Assembly (NCBI RefSeq): GCF_014172375.1
Contig: NZ_WNXD01000001.1
Coordinates: 372,001 to 436,000 of the forward strand
Reading direction: 5' to 3'
Length of the DNA: 64,000 nucleotides
Origin: Pedobacter planticolens
Lineage (GTDB): Bacteria > Bacteroidota > Bacteroidia > Sphingobacteriales > Sphingobacteriaceae
Position numbers and translations under genes: made by a program. This document shows, one piece after another, positions 1-8,790 of this stretch (its first letter is position 1; every line of letters starts with the position of its first letter). The notes beneath the pieces are model-generated. The model was not told the origin of the DNA. It worked only from the letters and a program-made list of their open reading frames with translations, and searched no databases.

Positions 1-308
1 TTTGTGCCGCTAAATAAAACTGAACTTCTATTTAATACTTCAATTGCACTATAGGTTACATCGCCAGTTATGGCAACGCCACCAATTTTCAACGCACCAG
101 CTGGAATAGTGATTTTTGTTCCGCCTTTTAAGGTAAAGGTATGTTCTACGGTGTTGTTCATTTTTAAGGTTTGAACTTCTGGTCCGTATAGTTCTGCAAA
201 TTCTTTAGCCGATTTTGCAACACCTTTAGTGTTTGAATCTTTTTTACATGCTGCCGAACATAAAATGATAAGGGCAACGATTACATAGGTTAAGTTAAAT
301 TTTTTCAT
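1..308 (-). CDS. Putative lipoprotein, N-terminal part only (gene runs off the window start)
   Basis: The reading frame starts at an ATG at 308 on the minus strand and stays open to the window edge (about 102 codons). The N terminus MKKFNLTYVIVALIILCSAAC is a lipoprotein signal with a lipobox ending in Cys21, followed by Lys-Lys-Asp. The rest of the visible part is a soluble, beta-rich segment with no motif I recognise (it includes GGTKITIPAGAL). It is divergent from the ECF sigma gene at 488, with about 180 bases between them. Exported lipoproteins next to ECF sigma genes are sometimes their targets, but that is only an inference from position. Function unknown. Confidence 0.75.
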   Translation of the reverse strand, partial: MKKFNLTYVIVALIILCSAACKKDSNTKGVAKSAKEFAELYGPEVQTLKMNNTVEHTFTLKGGTKITIPAGALKIGGVAITGDVTYSAIEVLNRSSVLFSGT

Positions 309-487
309 GATTTCTAGTTTTTACAGTTTTGCTTACTCTTTAAAGGCTTTTCAGCAGCCGCCATTTTATAGGGTTTGATGTTATATAAGTCGTATCCAAA
401 ATTTGTTACCCCTTATTTTTAATTTTTTTTTCGCAATGCGGAAGAAACATTAAATTAGAGCACAAAATCCCTCAAAATCACTTGTCA

Positions 488-1048
488 ATGGCTAAAGCAG
501 TACATCCCGATCAGCGTTATTTAACAGCGTTGATAACTAATGATACCGGGGTAGTTAACGAGATTTATAAAAAGTGCGCAGGCAAAGTGAAATCTTTTAT
601 CGTTTTTAATAACGGAACAACTAGCGATGCCGAGGATATTTTTCAGGAAGCTTTAGTAGATATCTATAATCAGGCTAAATACAAAAATTTACAACTCACT
701 TGTCCGTTTGAACCTTTTCTTTTATTGGTGTGTAAACGTAAATGGTTAAATGAATTGAAAAAAAGATCCATTTTACCGGTAACAAAAAACGAGGACGACT
801 TATTACATATCGGCGAGGATACATTTGAACAAGCTGAACTATTGGAACAACAACAAGAACAGTCTACTTTGTTTTTAAAAGCTTTTGAGAAATTGGGCGA
901 GCGTTGCAAAGAAATCATTAGATGGAGTATGCAGGGCGATGCACAAGAAAAAGTAGCAGAAGCATTGGGCGTTACGTATGGCTATTTAAGAAAAAAGAAA
1001 TCGGAATGTATGGCGAGCCTTATTAAATTGGTTCAGGTAAATAAATAG
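488..1048 (+). CDS. RNA polymerase ECF-type sigma factor
   Basis: A protein of 186 residues, typical for extracytoplasmic-function sigma factors. The region-2 core is visible as SDAEDIFQEALVDIYNQA around residues 45-62, where the DAEDIFQE stretch matches the conserved core-binding helix. A C-terminal region 4 helix-turn-helix is seen around RCKEIIRWSMQGDAQEKVAE and GVTYGYLRKKKSECM. The frame is open from a TTG at 482, but the ATG at 488 (MAKAVHPDQ) is the more natural start. The stop is followed after 5 bases by the ATG of a membrane protein that looks like its anti-sigma partner. Target genes cannot be read from the sequence. Confidence 0.88.
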   Translation: MAKAVHPDQRYLTALITNDTGVVNEIYKKCAGKVKSFIVFNNGTTSDAEDIFQEALVDIYNQAKYKNLQLTCPFEPFLLLVCKRKWLNELKKRSILPVTKNEDDLLHIGEDTFEQAELLEQQQEQSTLFLKAFEKLGERCKEIIRWSMQGDAQEKVAEALGVTYGYLRKKKSECMASLIKLVQVNK

Positions 1049-1053
1049 AAAAG

Positions 1054-1782
1054 ATGACTGAGGATAAAATTTTACTAACTGCCCGTTATGCTGAGGGAGA
1101 TTTGAATGAGGATGAAAGTGCTGCATTTGAAACGCGTATGCAAAGCGATGAAGAGTTGCAGCAACACTTAAAAGATTACCAGCACATTCATCAAAGTTTA
1201 AAAATGCAATTGGCAAATGATGCAAACGATGAACGATTTAAGAATACTTTAAAAGGATTAAACAAGCAATACTTTAGAGATGAACCGAAAGTTATTTCCT
1301 TTAAACCTGCGCTTAAATGGTTAACTGGAGTTGCTGCGGTTTTAATTGTTGGACTTTTAGTTTGGGCACCTTGGAGAAGTAATTTATATGAAAAATATGC
1401 TAACAACGGACAAATGTTAGTTACAGAAAGGGGAGCAGAAGCTACAACAGATTTAGACAAAGCTGCAGCATTGTACAATGAGAAAAATTATTCGGCAGCT
1501 AAAACTATACTCGAAAAGTTATATGTTAAGGAGCCAGCAAATGCAATGCTTGGTTATTATTACGGTTTAACTTTATTAGAAACAACACAATTAGATAGCG
1601 GTAGAAAAGTGTTAACTCAAATTTATACTGGTGAATCTGTATTTAAATATGATTCTGCTTATGGCATTGCATTAAGCTATTTAAAAGAAGATAAAAAAGC
1701 GGAGTGTAAAACATGGTTGCAAAAAATCCCTAAAGGCACTACGCATTATCAGCAAGCAATAGAGTTGATAGAGAAGTTGTAA
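1054..1782 (+). CDS. Single-pass membrane protein with C-terminal TPR-like region, putative anti-sigma factor
   Basis: A protein of 242 residues, cotranscribed with the ECF sigma gene (5-base gap). The N-terminal cytoplasmic part (about 1-85) is acidic and helical with the pattern ARYAEGDLNEDESAAFE, which resembles the start of anti-sigma domains: 'L.G.L..eE...fe..l..d' segments are common there. One transmembrane helix follows (WLTGVAAVLIVGLLVWAPW, near 88-106). The rest (about 130-242) looks like two to three TPR helical repeats (KAAALYNEKNYSAAKTILEKL and similar). The usual zinc-binding HxxxCxxC is not present. Assignment as an anti-sigma factor rests on operon position and architecture. 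Confidence 0.65.
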   Translation: MTEDKILLTARYAEGDLNEDESAAFETRMQSDEELQQHLKDYQHIHQSLKMQLANDANDERFKNTLKGLNKQYFRDEPKVISFKPALKWLTGVAAVLIVGLLVWAPWRSNLYEKYANNGQMLVTERGAEATTDLDKAAALYNEKNYSAAKTILEKLYVKEPANAMLGYYYGLTLLETTQLDSGRKVLTQIYTGESVFKYDSAYGIALSYLKEDKKAECKTWLQKIPKGTTHYQQAIELIEKL

Positions 1783-1816
1783 GTTTTTTACCATCCTTCT
1801 CGTCTTTGCCTCACTG

Positions 1817-1904
1817 CTCGTCATTCCCGTGAAAACGGGAATCCTAAAGCGATAAAAAGGTTTGCTATAGCATTACGATTCCCAATCGAGTTGGGAATGA
1901 CGAG
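1817..1904. repeat. Dispersed palindromic repeat, family 1, copy 1
   Basis: An 88-bp intergenic element with perfect 12-bp terminal inverted repeats: CTCGTCATTCCC at 1817-1828 and GGGAATGACGAG at 1893-1904. Each end is itself a small hairpin (CATTCCCG-tgaaaa-CGGGAATC on the left, GATTCCCAA-tcgag-TTGGGAATG on the right). The middle (CTATAGCATTACG) is shared with the copies at 5747-5833, 9029-9110 and 9611-9656. There is no ORF or transposase inside, so it resembles a REP/MITE-like element. Confidence 0.85.
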
Positions 1905-2039
1905 TAGGTACTTATGTGGTTTACTATAATTTTTATTTGTTGCCACACCATTTAACCAATTTTAGTATATTAGCGTAGTTAACACGCCCTCATCAAATTG
2001 GTTCATGCTAGTACTAACCTCAAGCTTCTTTAAATAGCC

Positions 2040-4394
2040 ATGGAGAAGAAACCACGTAAGCTATCGGCTTGGTTTTTATCAAGACCTAGAACATCAGGGT
2101 TTATATTCTTTCTATTTCTACTTAGTCTTATCGGTTTAATTGTTAGTCAGCGTTACCAACTTTTTCAAGAAAATAAAGAACGAGAAATTTCTAATATTCT
2201 AGATGGCGTAGAGCAGAACATAGAGCAAACGTTAAAAAACCATTATACCGTTGCACTCACGTTAGCACTTACGGTAGATAATAATGGCGTTCCACAAAAT
2301 TTCGATGAAGTTGCTAAACAACTAATTGCCTCAAACCCAGATTTACAAGCAGTGCAACTCGTACCAAATGGTGTAGTAAAATATATCTATCCCCTAAAAG
2401 GAAATGAAGCCGTACTTAATTTAAACCTTTATAAAAGTCCTCCGCGAACTATACTCGAAGCCGAAAAAGCAATTAAGAGTAGAAAAATGTATTACCAAGG
2501 CCCGGTTAAACTTACCCAAGGTGGGGTAGGTGTAATAGGCAGATTACCGTTGTTTATCAATAATAAATTTTGGGGTTTTTCGGCTGTAGTCATTAAACTC
2601 GAAAAACTATTCGAAGCAGCAGGAATTGATAATAAAAAGTACGAAGATTACCAATTTCAATTCTCTAAAGTAAACGACATAACCCATAAAGAAGAGTTCT
2701 TTCTTCCTTCTACACAGGATTTTACCGGGCAACAAGCTAAAGCCATCAATTTCCCCGATGGCGATTGGAAACTATACGTAGTTAACGTAAACCCTTACAG
2801 TAGCTGGCTTCAATTAATAAGTGCCGTATTATTTGGTATAGGTTTAACAGGCTTATCTAGTTATTTATTAACCAGATTACTTAAAAAACAAGCGCTATTG
2901 CAAGGAACAGTTTCTCATCAAGCATCGCAATTAATAGATACCGAAAGCAAGTTTAAAAACATTTTTGATCATGCTGCCATCGGCATTGCCAGAATAAGTT
3001 CACTAACAGGTCAAATTTTAGAAGTTAACCAACATCTGTGTAATTTTTTAGGTTATACCGAAGAAGAGTTAATGAGTAAAAAAATTAAATCGGTTATTTA
3101 CCCCGATGATTTAGCAGAAGATAGAGACCTCTTTAAACAGATTTTAAGTGGAAACATTAGGCAGTATAACAACGAGAAAAGATATTTAACAAAGGAGGGT
3201 AAGGTAATTTGGGGCAATGTAATTATAACTCCCCTGTGGAATGTAGGCGAAGAACCCACCAACCATATTGTAATTGTAGAAGATGTAACCAAACGTAAAC
3301 GAGAAGAACAAATTTTAATCGCCTCTCAACAACGTATCGAATCGCTTATTAACACAGTAGATGGTATTGTGTGGGAAGGAAATCCGGAAGATAGTACCTA
3401 CACATTTACCAGTAAAAAAGTGCAGGATATTTTAGGGTATACACCTAAACAGTTTATGAATATCCCAAGGTTTTGGTTTGATCATTTACACCCAGAAGAC
3501 AAAGAGAGAGTAGAAACCTATATCTCTAAAAGTACCAAAGAAGAAAAACAGCGTGATTTTGAATACCGGATGATTGCAAAAGATAAATCCATAGTTTGGA
3601 TTAGAGATATTGTAACCATTATTAAAGAAGTTGGACAACCTGTAAAATTAAGAGGGATTATGATTGATATTACCAATCAGAAACATGCAGAAGCCACTTT
3701 AAATAAATCATATCAGTTGGTAACCGAGCAAAATAAACGCTTACTTAATTTCTCTTACATCGTTTCGCACAATTTACGTTCGCATTCTAGCAATATACAA
3801 GGCATTTCTGCCTTAATAGAAAGTGCAAAAACAGAAGACGATAGAAACGAAATGATACAGCTATTAAAAACGGTAGCCAATAATTTAAACGAAACCTTGT
3901 TTAACCTAAACAATGTTATCAATATTCAAACCAGCATAGATATTATTGTAGAACCATTAAATCTGTACGATTACATTATAAAAACATTAACCACACAAAA
4001 TGCTCAGATTTTAAGTAGACAAGCAACAATTTTAAACAAAGTTGATCCACATATAGAGATTACGTACAACAGATCGTATCTAGAAAGTATTTTGCTCAAC
4101 CTAATTTCTAATGCATTGCGTTACAGTCATCCCGATAGGAAACCAGTTATTTCTATAACCTGTTTTGAAGAAAACGGACAATTAGTGTTAAGAATGTCTG
4201 ATAATGGCATTGGTATAGACTTAAAAAAATACGGCGATAAAATGTTTGGGATCTATCAAACGTTTAATGGCAACGCCGATGCCAGAGGATTTGGTTTATT
4301 TATTTCTAAAAACCAAGTAGAAGCCATGGGTGGCAAAATAGAAGTAGAAAGCGATTTAAACAAAGGCACCACATTTAAAATTTATTTTAAATAA
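2040..4394 (+). CDS. Membrane histidine kinase with CHASE sensor and two PAS domains
   Basis: A protein of 784 residues. Transmembrane helices lie near 20-37 and 256-280 and enclose an extracytoplasmic domain of about 215 residues with CHASE-like sequence (ASNPDLQAVQLVPNGVVKYI). Two PAS/PAC domains follow, around 300-420 (ending in IVIVEDVTKRKREE) and 430-550 (ending in IMIDITNQKHAE). The dimerisation helix has the phospho-acceptor His577 in SYIVSHNLRSH. The ATPase domain shows the N box (LLNLISNALRY, about 685-695), DNGIGID (721-727) and GFGLF (750-754). The kinase has no receiver domain. It is followed by a second PAS kinase and a response regulator, so the three may form one signalling cluster. 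Signal unknown. Confidence 0.9.
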   Translation: MEKKPRKLSAWFLSRPRTSGFIFFLFLLSLIGLIVSQRYQLFQENKEREISNILDGVEQNIEQTLKNHYTVALTLALTVDNNGVPQNFDEVAKQLIASNPDLQAVQLVPNGVVKYIYPLKGNEAVLNLNLYKSPPRTILEAEKAIKSRKMYYQGPVKLTQGGVGVIGRLPLFINNKFWGFSAVVIKLEKLFEAAGIDNKKYEDYQFQFSKVNDITHKEEFFLPSTQDFTGQQAKAINFPDGDWKLYVVNVNPYSSWLQLISAVLFGIGLTGLSSYLLTRLLKKQALLQGTVSHQASQLIDTESKFKNIFDHAAIGIARISSLTGQILEVNQHLCNFLGYTEEELMSKKIKSVIYPDDLAEDRDLFKQILSGNIRQYNNEKRYLTKEGKVIWGNVIITPLWNVGEEPTNHIVIVEDVTKRKREEQILIASQQRIESLINTVDGIVWEGNPEDSTYTFTSKKVQDILGYTPKQFMNIPRFWFDHLHPEDKERVETYISKSTKEEKQRDFEYRMIAKDKSIVWIRDIVTIIKEVGQPVKLRGIMIDITNQKHAEATLNKSYQLVTEQNKRLLNFSYIVSHNLRSHSSNIQGISALIESAKTEDDRNEMIQLLKTVANNLNETLFNLNNVINIQTSIDIIVEPLNLYDYIIKTLTTQNAQILSRQATILNKVDPHIEITYNRSYLESILLNLISNALRYSHPDRKPVISITCFEENGQLVLRMSDNGIGIDLKKYGDKMFGIYQTFNGNADARGFGLFISKNQVEAMGGKIEVESDLNKGTTFKIYFK

Positions 4395-4477
4395 AGGCAG
4401 GTTTAAATCAAATGATTCTTTAATATTGAAATCATTAATAGCAGCTAAATCTACGTACAGCTCACCACTCACTACCT

Positions 4478-5590
4478 ATGGAGCAAATAGACAATTCAGA
4501 CTTTTTAAATATCTCGAAAGATAAATACGATGAATATCTGCTGCTAAGCAATTTCTTTATGATTTCTGCAGATTTATTGTGCATTGCAGGTTTCGATGGG
4601 TATTTTAAAAGAATAAATCCTGCAGTAGTTAAATTGTTAGGCTATACAGAAGAAGAATTGATGGCCAAGCCTATTAATGATTTCGTGTATAGCGATGATA
4701 AAAATATAACTAATAATTCTCGTAAAACGGTGTATGATGGAATCCTGTTAAGCAATTTCGAAAACCGTTACGTGACCAAAAGTGGCGAAATTGTTTGGCT
4801 CGCTTGGACATCTATGCCTTCGGTAGAAAAGAAATTAGTATTTGCTATTGCTAAAGATGTAACACTTAAAAAACGACAAGAAGAAGAACGTAATTTGCTG
4901 ATTGCCAACTTGAGTAAAATTAACAAAGACCTACAAAGTTTTACTCAAATGACTTCTCATGATATGAGATCTCCGGTAAATAATATCTTAGCCATTTCTA
5001 GGTTATTAGATCATGCTAAAATAGAAGATCCAAAGACCGCAGAATTAGTAGAAATATTAAAATCTACCAGCGAACGCCTACATCATACCATTAATAACTT
5101 TGTTGATGTGATGATTAAAAACGACAAAGTGAATGTGCAATTGGAAGAATTAAATCTCAACGCTGTTGTAAACACGGTTACTAAATCTATTGGCTCACTT
5201 ATCATCAATGCGAATGCGCAACTAGTGAGCGATTTTTCTGCTTATGATACCATTCAGTTTAATAAAGTGTATTTAGAAAGTATTTTTCTGAATTTATTTA
5301 CAAATGCAATTAAATACGCTAAACCCAATACAGCACCACTAATTAAAGTTACCGCTGTCATAACAAATGGGGTACATCAATTAATCATTTCAGATAATGG
5401 TTTGGGCTTTGATATAGCTAAAGTAAAAGATAAAATCTTCGGACTATATCAAGTCTTTCATCAACATGAAGATAGTAAAGGGCTGGGCTTACATTTAGTG
5501 CATCAACATATTACTTCTTTAGGTGGTAAAATAGAAGTAGAAAGTCGCTTAAATGAAGGGACAACGTTTACCATTTCTTTTAAATCTTAA
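4478..5590 (+). CDS. Cytoplasmic PAS-domain histidine kinase
   Basis: A protein of 370 residues with no membrane segment or signal peptide. A PAS/PAC domain fills about 22-135 (FDGYFKRINPAVVKLLGYTEEEL, ending in VFAIAKDVTLKKRQEEE). The phospho-acceptor His161 is in MTSHDMRSPVNN. The ATPase domain has LNLFTNAIKYA, ISDNGLGFD and GLGLHLVHQHI. The C-terminal half is close in sequence style to that of the kinase at 2040 (both end in GGKIEVES..N.GTTF), which suggests an old duplication with loss of the CHASE and membrane part. It lies 83 bases downstream of that kinase on the same strand. Confidence 0.9.
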   Translation: MEQIDNSDFLNISKDKYDEYLLLSNFFMISADLLCIAGFDGYFKRINPAVVKLLGYTEEELMAKPINDFVYSDDKNITNNSRKTVYDGILLSNFENRYVTKSGEIVWLAWTSMPSVEKKLVFAIAKDVTLKKRQEEERNLLIANLSKINKDLQSFTQMTSHDMRSPVNNILAISRLLDHAKIEDPKTAELVEILKSTSERLHHTINNFVDVMIKNDKVNVQLEELNLNAVVNTVTKSIGSLIINANAQLVSDFSAYDTIQFNKVYLESIFLNLFTNAIKYAKPNTAPLIKVTAVITNGVHQLIISDNGLGFDIAKVKDKIFGLYQVFHQHEDSKGLGLHLVHQHITSLGGKIEVESRLNEGTTFTISFKS

Positions 5591-5942
5591 CTTTTACCTT
5601 TTACCTCCCTGCTTCGTCTTTGCGAGGAGCGCAGCGAACCACGATTGCTCAGCGAAGCTAAATTTTAAGTTTCAAAGATTTCTCCATTCCGCTACACTCC
5701 AGTCCAAAGGACGATGCTTAACCATATTCCTCATTCCCTTCCTACTCCGTCATTCCCGTGAAAACGGGAATCGTAAAGCGGAAAAAAAGGTCTACTATAG
5801 CATTACGGTTCCCAATCGAGTTGGGAATGACGGGACTACCGAACTAAAAAACTCAATTAAATAAAACTTAAAACAATTCACATCAAAAAACTATTGTCTT
5901 AGTAATACGTTGATGATCAATGTGTATAAAAGATAAGTGGAA
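5591..5942. repeat. Intergenic region with dispersed repeat family 1, copy 2 (5747-5833)
   Basis: No gene is supported in this 350-base gap; the open frame through it is a by-product of repeats. At 5747-5833 lies a full copy of the family 1 element with 11-bp ends CCGTCATTCCC and GGGAATGACGG. Upstream, about 5610-5660, is a second motif type (CGTCTTTGCGAGGAGCG, then CCACGATTGCTCAGCG) that recurs at 9004-9080 and, in part, at 51003-51030. The last about 70 bases before the response regulator look unique. Confidence 0.75.
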
Positions 5943-6305
5943 ATGAAAAAAATATTGATTGTGGATGACAGTACAGATATACTGGAAGCACTTGCCCTGT
6001 TATTAAATTTAGAAGGTTACAACGTTAAAACTGTTGATAATGGTTACTTTTTAACCAATGCCGTTAAACTATTTAAACCAGATGTTATTTTGCTAGATGT
6101 GATGCTGGGCTTATTAGATGGAAGAAAACTATGTGATGAATTAAAACATATGTCGGAAACAGCTCATATCCCTATTATTATGATTTCTGCAACACATGAT
6201 CTTAGCTCACTAACTACCGGAAGTTGTGGTGCAAATGATTTTTTACCAAAACCATTTAACATAGACCAGCTGTTAGAAAAGGTAAGTTTTCAATTGGCTA
6301 GTTAG
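5943..6305 (+). CDS. Single-domain response regulator (CheY-like receiver)
   Basis: A protein of 120 residues consisting of one receiver domain. Acidic pocket Asp8/Asp9 (ILIVDDS), phospho-acceptor Asp52 (PDVILLDVML), conserved Ser/Thr in IMISATHD, and the Lys of the FLPKPF motif near residue 103 are all present. There is no output domain, so it probably acts by protein contact or in a phosphorelay. The frame is open from a GTG at 5937, but the ATG at 5943 gives the usual MKKILIVDD start. It is downstream of two PAS kinases, separated by a repeat-bearing gap. Confidence 0.9.
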   Translation: MKKILIVDDSTDILEALALLLNLEGYNVKTVDNGYFLTNAVKLFKPDVILLDVMLGLLDGRKLCDELKHMSETAHIPIIMISATHDLSSLTTGSCGANDFLPKPFNIDQLLEKVSFQLAS

Positions 6306-6441
6306 TTTACAGTCTTCCTATTTGCCTTTTCTTATTCACAAAGCTGAATAAATATTTACTCGAAATTCATTTTTAAGTAGCGGTATTTATAATAACTTTA
6401 TAATTGAAAACAAAACAATAAACAACTAAAACAGAAGAACA

Positions 6442-6879
6442 ATGGCACAAGTAAATCCTTATTTAACCTTTGGCGGTAATTGCGAAGAGGCTTTTAATTT
6501 TTATAAATCAGTATTTGGTGGAGAATTCCCTTATATAGGCAGATTTAATGAGATGCCACCTATGGAAGGCTGCCCTGAAATGCCAGCATCTGAAGGCGAA
6601 AAAATAATGCACGTTTCTTTACCAATTAGCAAAGAAACTACCTTAATGGGTAGCGACAGTTCTGAAGCATTTGGACAAGCGAACGTAGTAGGCAATAATT
6701 TTTCTATTTCTATTAATGCTGATAGTCATGAAGAAGCGGATAAATTATTTAATGGCTTATCTGCTGGCGGAACAGTAACCATGCCGATGGATAAAACCTT
6801 TTGGGGTGCTTACTTTGGTATGTTTACAGATAAGTTTGGCATCAATTGGATGGTTAACCACGATGAAGTTCAGAAATAA
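6442..6879 (+). CDS. PhnB/YjdN-like VOC-fold protein
   Basis: A protein of 145 residues starting MAQVNPYLTFGGNCEEAF, the typical opening of the PhnB-like branch of the glyoxalase/bleomycin-resistance (VOC) superfamily. Other family marks are FYKSVFGGEF, the MHVSLPI strand, and the C-terminal FWGAYFGMFTDKFGINWMVN. These proteins form domain-swapped beta-alpha-beta dimers; the substrate and reaction are usually unknown. The gene stands alone and is followed by a bidirectional terminator shared with the convergent hydrolase gene. Confidence 0.88.
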   Translation: MAQVNPYLTFGGNCEEAFNFYKSVFGGEFPYIGRFNEMPPMEGCPEMPASEGEKIMHVSLPISKETTLMGSDSSEAFGQANVVGNNFSISINADSHEEADKLFNGLSAGGTVTMPMDKTFWGAYFGMFTDKFGINWMVNHDEVQK

Positions 6880-6895
6880 AAAGTATTAAATAATA

Positions 6896-6934
6896 AAAGA
6901 AGCAGGGCTGATGATTTTCAGTTCTGCTTTTTTG
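6896..6934. terminator. Bidirectional terminator between the VOC gene and the hydrolase gene
   Basis: Interrupted inverted repeat AAGCAGggCTGA...TCAGttCTGCTT, flanked by A-rich sequence on the left and a T run on the right, so it can serve both convergent genes. Confidence 0.75.
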
Positions 6935-6940
6935 TTTGAT

Positions 6941-7774
6941 TTATTTTCCTGCCAAAAATTCATTTAACACCGCAACAAAGTATTGTAAGGTTTCAAGGTT
7001 TGGATTGCTCGTCATAATCTCTCCCATATAACTTCCATGCGAACCAGGTAAAATTGCTAAACGACCATTTTCGAAAAGACGATACATTTCAACAGCATGT
7101 TCTGGCGTTGGTAAATCACGATCGCCAATTAACACCAATACCGGCACTTTAATTTTTTGTAAATCTTCTGCTTTCCAATCTTTAAACGTTTGCATCCGTT
7201 GCGAATCTTTAGTAAACATATTCATCAGCGCTGCGGGATTATTATTTATTTTAAGAAACTTATCTTTGTACACCTGTGGCATATCGCTAAACTTTGCATG
7301 AGCCATGCCTTCCCAAAAGCCAGCAGGGGCACCAGCTTTTGTATAAAATGCAGAAGCAACAATTAATTTATTCACACTATTTGGATGACGCATGCCAATT
7401 TCCATAGCAGTTTGGCCGCCATTACTAAACCCAAAAATAGCAGCTTTGCTAATGTTTAAGTATTTTAATAAGGCTGCCACATCATCTGCATCTTGCTGAA
7501 AAGTTTCTGGTGCATCTCTATCTCCCGAATGACCATGTGCTTGTAATTCTACCGCAATAACTTGATGTGTTTTTGCTAAGTAAGGGATGATCCTGCCAAA
7601 GGTAGTTTGAAGTGTTGAACCTCCGCCATGGATTAAAACCAATGGGCTACCTGTACCATGAATTTCATAATACATTTTTAAACCGTTTACGGTTGCATAT
7701 TTTCCTGTAGTTTGTGCTTGTGATACATTCATGGTGATGATAGTGATTAGGAAGAGTAATTTAATGATTTTCAT
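6941..7774 (-). CDS. Secreted alpha/beta hydrolase
   Basis: A protein of 277 residues when started at 7774 (MKIIKLLFLITIITMNVSQAQ), which gives a signal peptide cut near AQ; the frame is open 15 codons further upstream, but that start would hide the signal. The alpha/beta hydrolase fold is shown by the oxyanion HGGG (about 49-52), the nucleophile elbow GFSNG with Ser117, the acidic residue in LIGDRDLPTPEHA and the late His in LPGSHGSYMG. It probably acts in the periplasm. The substrate cannot be told; relatives include esterases and peptidases of the proline-iminopeptidase type. Confidence 0.85.
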   Translation of the reverse strand: MKIIKLLFLITIITMNVSQAQTTGKYATVNGLKMYYEIHGTGSPLVLIHGGGSTLQTTFGRIIPYLAKTHQVIAVELQAHGHSGDRDAPETFQQDADDVAALLKYLNISKAAIFGFSNGGQTAMEIGMRHPNSVNKLIVASAFYTKAGAPAGFWEGMAHAKFSDMPQVYKDKFLKINNNPAALMNMFTKDSQRMQTFKDWKAEDLQKIKVPVLVLIGDRDLPTPEHAVEMYRLFENGRLAILPGSHGSYMGEIMTSNPNLETLQYFVAVLNEFLAGK

Positions 7775-7885
7775 GGTATTTGGTTTATACAAATTTGAAA
7801 AGGATATTTTGAAAATCAAAATGTGTTTGGGGTGGTTACAGAGATGAGTTTAAAGATTATGTAATGAGTAATTGGGGATGTCTCT

Positions 7886-7915
7886 ATTGGTTATGTTTAA
7901 TTCTTATTATATTTA
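7886..7915 (+). promoter_or_regulatory. Bacteroidota-type promoter for the HEPN gene
   Basis: ATTG at 7886-7889, an 18-base spacer and TATATTTA at 7908-7915, close to the TTG-N17..22-TAnnTTTG consensus. It would give a leader of about 27 bases before the ATG at 7948. Confidence 0.5.
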
Positions 7916-7947
7916 ATTGCTGAATATTAAGACACAAACAGATAATA

Positions 7948-8568
7948 ATGCTAGATGACATAATGTTTATTTACGATAAGAATTATGGGCGAACTATTAG
8001 CCTAATAAACTTATATACAAGTCAAACTTCAGTAAGAAGAGGTAGACGAACTACCGAACAACTGGATTTACTAAGAGTAACTGTAGTATTGCTCCATGCC
8101 ACAATGGAGGATTTTCTTAGAAACTTAATGAACTGGAAACTTCCATTATCGAGCAAAGAGAAAATTAATAAAGTACCTTTATTTACAAATTCTTACGAGC
8201 CAAGAAGGACAAAATTTGAACTTGGAGAATTACTAGAACATTCCGACAAAACTGTTGAGGAAATTATTGAACTTTCCGTGAGAGAATATCTAAACTCGAT
8301 CAGTTTTAATAATACATCAGATATCGTTAAAAATCTTGGCGATATTCAATATATTATGAATAGCAATATGAGATTGCATTTTGCTAAGTTAGATGAAATG
8401 ATTAAACGCCGGCATAATATTGTACATCAGGCAGATAGGGATTTCGTAGTAGGAGAGGGGATACACAAGATAAAATCAATAAACCTTGAGCTTGTTCAAG
8501 GTTGGCAAAATGCAGTTGATAGATTTGTGTTAGAAATCGTTAGATTTACATACAATAATGAAGGATAG
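7948..8568 (+). CDS. HEPN-domain protein (possible RNase)
   Basis: A protein of 206 residues, all helical. The helix LLRVTVVLLHATMEDFLRNLM (about 41-61) and the late motif KRRHNIVHQADRD (Arg155-x4-His160) match the HEPN fold, in particular the RiboL-PSP-HEPN type, whose R-x4-H pair forms the active site in RNase members. HEPN proteins are often toxins or parts of defence systems; this one has no obvious partner gene (no MNT nucleotidyltransferase) on either side. A probable small RNA is encoded on the opposite strand just downstream and reads towards it. The region around is rich in repeats, as in accessory DNA. The domain call is firm; RNase activity is inference. Confidence 0.7.
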   Translation: MLDDIMFIYDKNYGRTISLINLYTSQTSVRRGRRTTEQLDLLRVTVVLLHATMEDFLRNLMNWKLPLSSKEKINKVPLFTNSYEPRRTKFELGELLEHSDKTVEEIIELSVREYLNSISFNNTSDIVKNLGDIQYIMNSNMRLHFAKLDEMIKRRHNIVHQADRDFVVGEGIHKIKSINLELVQGWQNAVDRFVLEIVRFTYNNEG

Positions 8569-8613
8569 TAAATATTATGATAAATCTTAATGATTTTCAA
8601 TTGAAAACCTCTT

Positions 8614-8762
8614 TAAAAAAGAAAGGAGATTATCCATCCAGACTAATCTCCTTTTCTAACCAAATATAAACCTGTATGAACGGGTTATCTTTTAATTTCC
8701 TTCTAACCAAGAGAGGAAATGTTTTATCTCTTTTTTTATCAACCGTTGTTTGTCAACGAATG
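8614..8762 (-). ncRNA. Candidate structured small RNA of about 150 nt
   Basis: On the minus strand a good TATATTTG box (plus 8769-8776) is followed by about 150 bases without a start codon that could give a protein, made of successive hairpins: CGTTG-acaaa-CAACG; AAGAGA...TCTCTT; AACCcGT-tcat-ACaGGTT; and a strong final stem AAAGGAGATTA/TAATCTCCTTT (8622-8632 with 8644-8654), with a loop of 11. This is followed by TTCTTTTTT-like sequence, a classical intrinsic terminator. The motif TTGGTTAGAA appears twice between hairpins. The -33 region overlaps a GTGTA-N5-TACAC palindrome (8793-8807), the same site found before pfkA and susC. I do not recognise the RNA family. Confidence 0.55.
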
Positions 8763-8790
8763 ATGATGCAAATATAGAAATAATTTCCAA

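Noticed and set aside
482-487. TTG at 482 as the start of the ECF sigma factor
   Set aside because: The ATG two codons later is closer to the normal family start and needs no rare start codon.
5553-5864. Open frame of 103 codons after the second histidine kinase
   Set aside because: It runs through the end of the kinase gene and a family 1 repeat; the product is unlike any protein and the sequence is explained by the repeat.
7948-8762. Type III toxin-antitoxin (RNA repeats upstream of a toxin gene)
   Set aside because: The RNA is on the opposite strand and downstream of the HEPN gene and is not a set of repeats, so it does not fit that class.
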